Shown in pieces: positions 23,860 to 32,800 of a stretch of 64,000 nucleotides of DNA. Position 1 is the first letter of the stretch; every line of letters begins with the position of its first letter. A program made the position numbers and the translations under genes. The stretch is from positions 383,051,601 to 383,115,600 of the forward strand of contig NC_090319.1 in the NCBI RefSeq assembly GCF_040869045.1. The letters are read 5' to 3'. Source of the stretch: Eurosta solidaginis. Lineage: Eukaryota; Arthropoda; Insecta; Diptera; Tephritidae. The notes below the pieces were generated by a model. The model did no database searches, was not told the DNA's origin, and saw only the letters and a list, made by a program, of their open reading frames with translations.

Positions 23860-24115
23860 CCTACATCTCTTAACATAGTGGATGTCTCCTCGTTTCTCTG
23901 CTTCCGATCGCGGGTGTCCATTGAAATACTTTACACCTGGATCATCTTATTCTATTTGAATAACGTAGCCTAGCCAGGAAGCGTTAGCGATTTTATTCAT
24001 TGCATTATATTCATATTTGCATAGCTCATCACTATACCTATTAGATTCACGTCGTCGGCATCAAGGACAACACCAACAATCTTTCGGAAGTTTATCTCTC
24101 CCCCTAAAAGTGTGT
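23860..24115 (-). pseudogene. RTE-type LINE C-terminal fragment
   Basis: Minus-strand translation gives FRKIVGVVLDADD, then after a break NKIANASWLGYVIQIE and DDPGVKYFNGHPRSEAEKRG. The pattern WLGYVIQIE..DDPG..KYF fits the C-terminal region of RTE-type LINEs, which usually reads WLGHV.R...D.P...VF. Two in-frame stops and shifts show decay. It continues, after an inserted foreign piece, at 24370-24560. Confidence 0.65.
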
Positions 24116-24188
24116 TAGAGTGTAAGAAATCCCTGGAAATGATCGACATAGGGAGAAGAATACATCTTTATGAAACCCAGAGTATATG

Positions 24189-24318
24189 CAAATAGATGGG
24201 AATGAAAAAGCGGATGAACTAGCTAAAAAGAGCGCATCCCTCGAAGCTTGCGTGGATGAAGATCACGTGCAGGTTTTACAACAAATTAAGATTAACAAAG
24301 TCACTCCATCTCAGGTTT
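24189..24318 (+). pseudogene. RNase H end of a second LINE, opposite strand
   Basis: The plus strand reads QIDGNEKADELAKKSASLEA and continues to VLQQIKINKVTPSQ. DGNEKADELAK is the closing motif of LINE RNase H domains, with the conserved Asn/Asp pair. RTE-type elements normally lack RNase H, and this piece runs opposite to its surroundings, so it comes from another LINE. It is only about 43 codons long. Confidence 0.7.
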
Positions 24319-24369
24319 TCTCGACACTACCCATGGTTCTGAGAAATTCTTTAGAAAATGTGTGATGAG

Positions 24370-24560
24370 CGACTTGCAGGTTGCAATTTTGGTTCGTCGA
24401 GATAGGACTTTACTTCTAATTGCCTACTCAGTCCTAAGTAGCGTTATTCTCTGCTTAATTTTTAAAGTAAGCTTGTTTTCGCTTTTAATGCCTGTTCCCA
24501 GATAGACGAAGTCCTTAACAGTCTAGAATTTATATTCATCAACAGTGATCTCCCTCTTTG
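24370..24560 (-). pseudogene. RTE-type LINE reverse transcriptase fragment (thumb side)
   Basis: Minus-strand translation gives TVKDFVYLGTGIKSENK, then IKQRITLLRTE, a stop, and AIRSKVLSRRTKIATCKS. The F-V-Y-L-G-T pattern followed by I..RI and SKVLSRRTKI is typical of the region after the catalytic palm in RTE-type reverse transcriptases. Two stops interrupt it. It is continuous with 23860-24115 except for the RNase H piece between them. Confidence 0.75.
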
Positions 24561-25084
24561 TTTAGCAATGAGAAGAAGTGTTCTTTCTATAACTCATGCA
24601 CAAGGTCGCCAGTATCATTCCTATTAAGGTACCTTTGTTTGCTCGCTGGAATACTTTGGATACGGCGGTTGCGAGAAATGGGAAATGTGCGTCTACGACT
24701 CACTTACAACGTCCGGTCGAATAACGATCTCAGTGAGAGCCTCTGCTCAGAGGCATATGCATATCTTGAACGTTATTAAGTAATGGGTCGAGGCGATACT
24801 TAAAACTTGTAGAGCGCTTTAATCCAAAACACTTGTGCTGTGCATGCCATTAATAACGACGTGATCGAGTTCCACCAAAAAACCAGCTTCAATTTCTTCT
24901 GGATGATCACTACGGCAAACTTGGCGAGGACAATCACTACTGGGCATCGCTACCTTCCTTTATTGGGCTACATTATTATTATAATACAATAGCCATTATC
25001 CGGCGCTCTACTGCAGCAGAAATTGGTATTTTTTGGAAAAACTAATTGTTTAGTTATAACTAATGGCGAATACTACCATTCCTC
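24561..25084. other. No gene recognised
   Basis: The open frame at 24558-24779 overlaps the LINE fragment edge and is not credible. Nothing else was found. Confidence 0.35.
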
Positions 25085-25330
25085 ACTACAACTCTCCCCT
25101 TCCGCTATGCCTCTACATTTCCCATAACATTTTCTCTCATTCCCTTCTTTCTTTTATATACCTCTTATACCTCTTTCTTCTTTTTCAAATCTTTTTTGAC
25201 ATTTCTTTCCTTCCTCAATATGCTCCTGTCTCTGCGTTTCTTTTTACCTTTCCATCCCATATCCTTTCAACTCTCTTTCTCATCCTGCTCAATTAACCCA
25301 ATCTTCTGCTCCTTTTCCTCACTAACCCTA
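25085..25330. repeat. Pyrimidine-rich low-complexity tract
   Basis: The plus strand is almost all C and T, with scattered A. The open frame across it is Leu/Phe/Ser-rich, hydrophobic and low-complexity, so it is not a gene. Confidence 0.7.
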
Positions 25331-25407
25331 AATACGATTTTTTTCAAATAAGCCAATCTATGATCCAAGTGTTCGCAAAAGGCAGAACGCATCTTACAGA
25401 ATGCTTT

Positions 25408-25785
25408 ATGTTGTTGTCGTAGTGATAACGACACTCTCGGGGAGTGTTATCGATGCTAATGGCCCTTTGACGGATGCAGATCCGGTAGGTTCCGGTACCA
25501 AGCACAATAAAGGTACTAGCTCGACCATCTCGGGAATGATTTGGATGAAACCTTCTAGGCCATACCGCCCTCCCACCCTAGATCCATCAGGAGTTCGGGG
25601 TCACCAGAGCCTCGGCTGTAAACGAAACAGGATTCGCCACGGGTAGGTGAGGTTAGCTATTGTTGGAGAAGCTATATATTGCGCTGGCAACCTCTTGAGA
25701 GGGTTGCGCTACACCTTGAATTAATTTGGTATTTTAGTCGCCTCTTACGACAGGCATACCTAAAAGGCAACAAGGTTAAAAATTA
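25408..25785 (+). mobile_element. Dispersed tephritid-type repeat, class unknown
   Basis: It starts with TGTTGTTGTCGTAGTGATAA and runs through CGGGGAGTGTTATCGATGCT, CAGATCCGGTAGGTTCCGGT, a CGACCATCTCGGGAATGATT segment, AAACAGGATTCGCCACGGGT and CTATATATTGCGCTGGCAAC, ending near TCTTACGACAGGCATACCTA. I recall this segment order from interspersed repeats of tephritid genomes; no search was possible. It has no coding capacity and is much more GC-rich than its flanks. It may be a SINE or another non-autonomous element. Confidence 0.6.
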
Positions 25786-25790
25786 ATCAA

Positions 25791-26515
25791 TAAAATTAAA
25801 CATGTTTTTTTGGAAATTACTATTAAAAAGTATCCTACATATATCTTGGGCAGATGCCCATTTAAGATTTGAATTGCTGCAATCGGCCTAGAGGATCGGC
25901 GGTTTTGCCTTAAGGAAATTAAGGTTTTTAATTTTCTATAAAGTAAAGATAAAGATTAATAGGGTAGTTTTAGAAAAAAAAAACTTCTTTTAAATTCGCC
26001 TCAAATATGCATTGCTCTCAACTAGAACTAAAATATTCCATGCGGGTGCATTACTGGCGCTGTCTCTACCTATATAAATCTATTTATGTAAGTGTAATTG
26101 GTTATATGTTTGTATTGCCCGTTTGTAAAGGAACATAATATTTTAATTAAGTAATTGAAATATGAACTCAAAATAAATAATTCACTTGTGCATGTCTTGC
26201 ATACTCGACACGCATTTGAAGTGATGACTATTCCGCATTACTAAGCAGCGGAAACGTGACTAGATCTTAAAATATGCAAAAGCGAAAAGTGAAAATTGAA
26301 ATTTTCATTCCCGATGAAATGTAATGGTTGGGAAAAATGGTTTGGTGTTGCTTAATGGCAGGATGCAGTGGAGGCTTTTGAATGCCATAATGAAACAAGT
26401 TTATGTGAATAGCATATCATATGCAGAAAAGATGGTTGTAAAAGATAACATCGAACTACGCTACAGCTTAGGGTTAGATTAAGTTGTCTGAATGTCTTCA
26501 GAATATTAGCCATGT
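25791..26515. other. No gene or repeat recognised
   Basis: AT-rich spacer with nothing I can support. Confidence 0.35.
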
Positions 26516-26518
26516 ACA

Positions 26519-26700
26519 TGTTTTACGACCAAATTGAAAATTCCCATCAATGCCCGTATCTTTGTTTTGAAATAACTAGTCCTCTTAGCAAATACAAGAA
26601 GCTTTCTAGGACCTCTTCTACTTGCTGCTTCGAGATATGGTTCCTATGTCGCTAATAGATGCAGCCTTAATTTGGCAAGCATAGGGCATAAACATATTTT
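26519..26700 (-). pseudogene. Possible decayed LINE 3' fragment
   Basis: The plus strand has CGACCAAATTGAAAATTCCC, then TTAGCAAATACAAGAAGCTT and CTACTTGCTGCTTCGAGAT in the order I recall for the 3' part of a common tephritid LINE in antisense. The first part of that same family appears at 53518-53580. There is no intact frame, and the call rests on recalled similarity only. Confidence 0.4.
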
Positions 26701-27165
26701 AAGCCAAATGTATATTTTGAGAAAATTGCGTCTGAAACAATTGTTTATTACATGATCCGTGTGTACTTTTAAAGATCTTTCGCGTACTTGTATGAAATAT
26801 AATTCCTCAGACAATGCCTCATAAATGTGAGACGATAATAAGGAAAACCAACTTGCAACGAACCGTCTCTAGATACTCTTTAATTTATGAAGTATGTATG
26901 AGAAGGCACTTGTATATTTATCCATGTATATCTACATTTACTTACCCAAAAAATAACATAAACAACAGCAACAATAATAACGCAACAAGTGGCTGGTGTT
27001 AATGCGGGAAAAACACTGCGTGCAAAATTTTGCGGCACGATAGCTGGATGACGTTGGTAAAAGATGCGATGCAATAGCGGAGCAACTATATGCGGGTATA
27101 CATATATACATATGTATGTGTATACCAAGTAGAAATAAGTTTTATGTATTAAATAATGCTAAGAT
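26701..27165. other. No gene recognised
   Basis: Contains an ATATACATATGTATGTGTATA tract (parts of 27103-27123). No coding region is supported. Confidence 0.35.
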
Positions 27166-27955
27166 GATGTGGATGATGTTACTTGAAATAGCTCCGAAAA
27201 TGATCCTGAAATAATATAGCTGAGAGAGACAAATCCTAAAAAAAGCCACAAGATTATGCTGAAAACTATGCGGAAATAGTCCCTAATTGATTCCGAAAAT
27301 AATGGCCAATTGCTTGAAGATAGTCCCGAAATTATTCTAAAAATAGTTCTGAAATGAGTACCCAAAGTCACAAATTGATCCCGAAAACCATCTAAATCTT
27401 AATATAAAACTTATCGTGATCAAATGAGGACTGTTTCTGAAATATGTTCCGAACACAATGCCCAAGTTAAATCGAAATTATCAGGGCAGGAGCAGAAACT
27501 TGTTTCGAAATTATCTCAGAAAGCGGGGGGATAGGCTTGAAAACAACCTCGAAATAGTTCTGAAATTATAACGGAAATAATAGTAAATTCATCGAAGATA
27601 GTCCCGAAATTATCCCGAAAACAGCACTGCAATTATTACCCAAAAGTCCCAAACTGATGCTGAAACCCATCCTCAAACTAATCCCGAAAGAGCTGTGAGA
27701 TCATCACATCAAATTGATCCCTAAATTATTTCCAAATGGTAACCACAACATTATCTCGAAAAATCATTCCAGAACAAGCTGGTATAGTTCCGAAATTATC
27801 CCAAAACTACTTCGAAATTGCTCTGAGCTAGTCCCGAATTTATCCTGAAGCTGTCCCAAATAAGTCCAGAAATGATCCTGGCAACAACACCGAAATAGTT
27901 TCGAAGTAATCGCGACTACAGTCGCGAATTAGTCAAGAAATGGTCCTAATAACAT
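27166..27955 (-). repeat. Degenerate CCCGAAAT-type tandem repeat, inverted relative to the 89-bp arrays
   Basis: The words GTCCCGAAATTAT, ATCCCGAAAA, CTGAAATTAT and TAGTTCTGAAAT recur every 10-15 bases. Their reverse complement, ATTTCGGGA(T/C), is the core word of the 89-bp arrays at 29.8-41.7 kb. The repeat is heavily diverged and shows no 89-bp period to the eye. Confidence 0.75.
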
Positions 27956-28095
27956 ATCGATTAATTTTTGATTAATAATCGATAAATGTTCGATGATAAA
28001 TTTACGACGTATCGAAAACTTTTTTAACACGGCGGTATCAAATCGATAATTTTCCTATAGCAAACTTTTTGAAAGAAATTTTCGATAACTCTAAA
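27956..28095. repeat. Second patch of the ATCGATAA repeat
   Basis: TATCGATTAATTTTTGATTA, ATCGATAAATGTTCGATGAT and AATCGATAATTTTCCTATAG match the repeat at 3115-3495. It abuts the degenerate CCCGAAAT repeat. Confidence 0.6.
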
Positions 28096-28178
28096 TAGGT
28101 AGCCTCAGTGTAATGGCCACACGTACACTTACGTTCTGTATTCCCATACAGTATACGACTTCCAAAAACTAAGCTTAT

Positions 28179-28186
28179 GCTTACAC
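28179..28186. repeat. Left 8-bp target site duplication of the hAT element
   Basis: GCTTACAC here is identical to 44569-44576. Eight-base duplications are the signature of hAT transposases. Confidence 0.85.
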
Positions 28187-28212
28187 CAGGGGCGTAGTCA
28201 GAAAATTGCCTT

Positions 28213-28236
28213 GGGGGGGGGGGGGGCGGGGGGGGG
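28213..28236. repeat. Poly-G tract just inside the hAT end
   Basis: Fourteen G, one C, then nine G. A G-rich run just inside a CAGGGGCGTAG terminus is something I recall from related hAT elements. Length here is likely to vary between individuals or reads. Confidence 0.9.
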
Positions 28237-28329
28237 TGTTGGTTCAAAACAATTTTTTTTTATTCAGTTAAATAAATTTAAAAAAATGTTGTATTTAGCT
28301 TTAACATTAAAGTACGTGTATTTAGAATA

Positions 28330-28602
28330 TTATATAAAAAAGTTACATTCAAAACTCAAGCGCATGCGTCGGCTTTTCTTTGCCATTTCATCTAGAACTT
28401 CATCAACGGTAACAATTTCATCACGGTGGATGCTTAGTGATGCACAGCCATTCAATCGATTTTCACTCATCGTGTTTCTCAAATAGTTTTTAATCAGCCT
28501 AAGAGTTGAAAAAGATCTCTCGTTCATTGCCGTTGTTACTGGAAGCGTACACAAGATTTTCAACAACATGTGAACATTAGGAAAAACCACAGAATCGCAT
28601 TC
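28330..28602 (-). pseudogene. hAT transposase last exon (C-terminal dimerisation domain)
   Basis: Read on the minus strand from 28602, the frame gives ECDSVVFPNVHMLLKILCTL, continues PVTTAMNERSFSTLRLIKNY, and ends ...RLSFECNFFI with TAA at 28332-28330. The block L.IL.T.P.T.A..ERSFS.LR.IK..LR..M...RL is the C-terminal hAT dimerisation region of ZNF862/ZMYM-like hAT transposases. Immediately upstream, 28616-28603 reads TTAATATTACAG on the minus strand, a good splice acceptor, so this is the final exon after an intron. The frame is intact over about 90 codons. The exons coding the zinc finger and the catalytic RNase H-like fold are not found in the element, so it is a remnant. Confidence 0.85.
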
Positions 28603-28949
28603 CTGTAATATTAATCATAGATAAATTGATAAAATAAAATTAAAGAAAAAAAAACTTTTTTAAAAATAAGCTTTTATTATTTTGGTTAATAAAATTAACT
28701 AAAAAGTAAACAATAAATTGACTCTAAAGAAATATAACACTTTATAAGTTCATTGTAAGCTTAAACGATAATTAGGCTTTTTCGTCTGCGACAAAAAAAA
28801 TCTATATTGTACATAATTATATATTTTTAACATTAAAACTTTACACCTAAATTATTAAATCTTACAGTTTATATCACAGTCCTAATTGTTCTAATAAAAG
28901 CGTGTTACATTGCGTGTATTTAAAGTTTAAAGCATCTAATCTAATCTAA
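28603..28949 (-). other. AT-rich hAT intron remnant up to the Helitron insertion
   Basis: No coding capacity. It follows the transposase splice acceptor and ends in about four TCTAA repeats (28935-28954) at the Helitron boundary. Confidence 0.5.
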
Positions 28950-28975
28950 TCTAATATATATTATAAATGGGAAAG

Positions 28976-29087
28976 TTTGGATGTTAAGATGTTTGGATGT
29001 TTGGATGTTTAGATGTTTGGATGTTTGGATGTTTGGATGTTTGGATGTTTGGATGTTTGGATGTTTGGATGTTTGGATGTTTGTCCA
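28976..29087 (+). repeat. TTTGGATG octamer repeat, expanded copy
   Basis: About 13 units of GTTTGGAT with a few variants (one TTAAGATG, one TTTAGATG). The same place in copy 2 (36168-36211) has only about five units. Confidence 0.92.
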
Positions 29088-29800
29088 GACGTTTGTCTTT
29101 GTGACTCAATAACGCAAGAACGGCTGGGCCGATTTGGATGAAATTTTGCACACATATAGCCAATAGTCTAGAAGGATCTACTAGCTATATATTTTTCAAA
29201 AGGGGCGTGGTCCCCGCCCCCTAGGAACAGTTATAATTTAATTATTATATTTTTCGTCTTTGCGACTGAATCACGCCAGAATGGCTACACGGATTTTGAT
29301 GAAATTTGGGACACAGACAGTAGTCTACTAGCGAAATTTTTTTCGAACATGGAAAGAGGGGTGGGGGTCCCACGACCCTTCGAGAAATTATTTTTCATAA
29401 TTTTTACACATTATAACTTTACGTATACTGGCCTTCACCAATATCACAGACTCAAGGGGTCAAATAAGTCGAGGGCTTACAAAGTAAGCAGTGACACCCT
29501 CCGCCCGCCCCCCTTTATCTCCCCCTCTAGTGTAAAATCCATAAATTGTTATAACTCAATCTAAATTTTCTCCTAAATCAATAGTTTTTGGTATCTGGTA
29601 CATACAGAACGAGATCTAGACAATTTTGGAGGAACGATCAGTGGTCCTCTCCTCTACTCCCGCCATCCGCACTCCATCAATTGTTTTTATTAGCACGCTT
29701 TTATTAGCTTTACCTGTATGTTTCTATCTAACTTTTTATTCGCTCCAATGCGCCTGCTGCCTTATTAACATGGTTTTATAATTAGCTTCACCTTATTTGT
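29088..29800 (+). other. Helitron copy 1, 5' unique segment
   Basis: It contains GTCCAGACGTTTGTCTTTGT, CGCAAGAACGGCTGGGCCGA, GGGGCGTGGTCCCCGCCCCC and a second, related block with CACGCCAGAATGGCTACACG. The segment is nearly identical to 36212-36910. A roughly 19-base stretch near 29422-29441 is missing from the other copy. Short open frames here are not credible genes. Confidence 0.75.
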
Positions 29801-32800
29801 AATCCAGTAAGGGTCATATCGAGACCCTTCCGGGATCATTTCTGGATGGTTTTCGGGATCGGTCCGGGATTACGCCGGGGTAATTTCGGGACTTTTTCGG
29901 GACTTTTTCGGGACTATTTCGGGATCATTTTGGGACCCTTCCGGGATCATTTCTGTATAGTTTACGGGATCCGTCCGGGATCCCGTCGGGGTTATTTTGG
30001 AACATTTTCGGGACTATTCCGGAATCATTTCGGGACTATTTCGCGATCATTTGGGGACCCTTCCGCCATCATTTCTGGATGGTTTTCGGGATCCGTGCGG
30101 GATCTCGTCGGGGTCATATGGGGACTTTTTCGGGATCATTTGAGGGCTCTTCCGGCATCATTTCTGGATGGTTTTTGGGATCCGTCCGGGATATCGTCGG
30201 GGTCATTTGGGGACTTTTTCGGGATCATTTGGGGGCTCTTCCGGCATCATTTCTGGATGGTTTTCGGGATCCGTCCGGGATCTCGTCGGGGTCATTTGGG
30301 GACTTTTTCGGGATCATTTGGGGGCTCTTCCGGCATCATTTCTGGATGGTTTTCGGGATCCGTCCGGGATCCCGTCGGGGTCATTTCGGGACTTTTTCGC
30401 GACTAATACGGGATCATTTGGGAACCCTTTCGGCATCATTTCTGGATAGTTTTCGGGATCCGTCCGGGATCCCGTCGGGGTCATTTCGGGACTTTTTCGC
30501 GACTAATACGGGATCATTTGGGAACCCTTTCGGCATCATTTCTGGATGGTTTTCGGGATCCCATTAGGGTAATTTCGGGACTATTAGGGGATCATTTGGG
30601 AACCTTTCCGGCATCATTTCTGGATAATTTTCGGGATCCGTCCGGGATGCCGACGAAGTCATTTCGGGACTATTTCGGGATCATTTGGGATACCTACCGG
30701 CATCATTTCTGGATGGTTTTTGGGATTCGTCCGGGATCCCGTCGTGGTCCTTTCGGGACTTTTTTTCGACTAATACGGGATCATTTGCGGACCCTTTCGG
30801 CATCATTTCTGGATAGTTGTCGGGATCCCGTCACGGTCATTTCGGGACTATTAGGGGATCATTTGAGGACCTTTCCGGCATCATTTCTGTATTGTTTTCG
30901 GAATCCTTTCGGGATCCCGTCAGGGTCATTTTGGGACTTTTTTGGGGCTAATACGGGATCATTTGGGGATCCTCTAGGGGTCGTTTCGTGACTTTTTCTG
31001 TTTTATTTCGGGATCATTTGGGGACCCTTCCGGCATAATTTCTTGATGGTTTGCCGTTGGAGCCATTTCGGGATTTTTTGTTACTTTTCCGGGATAGTTT
31101 TTGGACCCTTCCGGGATCATTTCTGGATCTGTGCGGGATCCCATCTGGGTCATTTCCGGACTATTTCGGGATCATTTTGGGATCCTTCCGGAATCATTTC
31201 TGTATGGTTTTCGCGATCCGTCGTTGATTCCCTCGGAGCCATTTCGGAACCTTTTCTGGAGTATGTCGGGGTCATTTGGGGACTTTTTCGGGATCATTTG
31301 GGGCTCTTCCGGCATCATTTCTGGATGGTTTTCGGGATCCGTGCGGGATCTCGTTGGGGTCATTTGGGGACTTTTTCGGGATCATTTGGGGGCTCTTCCG
31401 GCATCATTTCTGGATGGTTTTCGGGGTCCGTCCGGGATATCGTCGGGGTCATTTGGGGACTTTTTCGGGATCATTTGGGGGCTCTTCCGGCATCATTTCT
31501 GGATGGTTTTCGGGATCCATCCGGGATCCCATCAGGGTAATTTCGGGACTATTAGGAGATCATTTGTGGACCTTTCCGGCATCATTTCTGGATAATTTTC
31601 GGTATCCGTCCGGGATGCCGACGAGGTCATTTCGGGATTATTTCGGGATCATTTGGGATACCTACCGGCATCATTTCTGGATGGTTTTTGGGATTCGTCC
31701 GGGATCCCGTCGGGGTCATTTCGGGACTTTTTCTCGACTAATACGGGATCATTTGCGGACCCTTTCGGCATAATTTCTGGATAGTTGTCGGGATCCGTTC
31801 GGGATCCCGTCACGGTCATTTCGGAACTATTAGGGGATCATTTGAGGACCTTTCCGGCATCATTTCTGGATAGTTCTTGGAATCCTTTCGGGATCCCGTC
31901 AGGGTCATTTCGGGGCTTCTTCGGGATCATTTAAGGATGGCTTTCAGGATTCGTCCGGGAACCCGTCAGGGTAATTTCTGGACTTTTCCGAGACTATTTC
32001 GGGATCATTTTGGGACCTTCCCAAGATCATTTCTGGATGGATTTCGGGATTTGTCCGGGATGCCCTCAGGGTCATTTTGGGACTATTAGGTGAGCATTTG
32101 AGGACCGTTCCGGCATCACTTTACGGGATCCGTCCGGGATCCTGTCGGGGTCATTTTGGGACTTTTGCGGGATCATTTGGGGTCTCTCCCGGCATCATTT
32201 CTGTATGGTTTTCGGGATCCGTCCGGGATCCTGTCGGGGCCATTTAGGGACTTTTGCGGGATCATTTGGGGTCTCTTCCGACATCATTTCTGGATGGTTT
32301 ACGGGATCCGTCCGGGATCCTGTCGGGGTCATTTTGGGACTTTTGCGGGATCATTTGGGGTCTCTTCCGGCATCATTTCTGGATGGTTTACGGGATCCGT
32401 CCGGGACCCTGTCGGGGTCATTTTGGGACTTTAGCGTGATCATTTGGGGTTTCCTCCGGCATCATTTCTGGATGGTTTACGGGATCCGTCCGGGATCCTG
32501 TCGGGGTCATTTTGGGGATTTTGCGGGATCATTTGGGGTCTCTTCCGGCATCATTTCTGGATGCTTTACGGGATCCGTCCGGGATCCTGTCGCGGTCATT
32601 TTGGGACTTTTGCGGGATCATTTGGGGTCTCTTCCGGCATCATTTCTGGATGGTTTACGGGATCCGTCCGGGATCCTGTCGGGGTCATTTTGGGACTTTT
32701 GCGGGATCATTTGGTGTCTCTTCCAGCATCATTTCTGGATTGTTTTCGGGATCCGTCCGGGATCCTCTCGGGGTCATTTTGAGACTTTTGCGGGATCATT

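Noticed and set aside
25063..25296. Hydrophobic open frame resembling a membrane protein
   Set aside because: Translation of a pyrimidine-rich tract.
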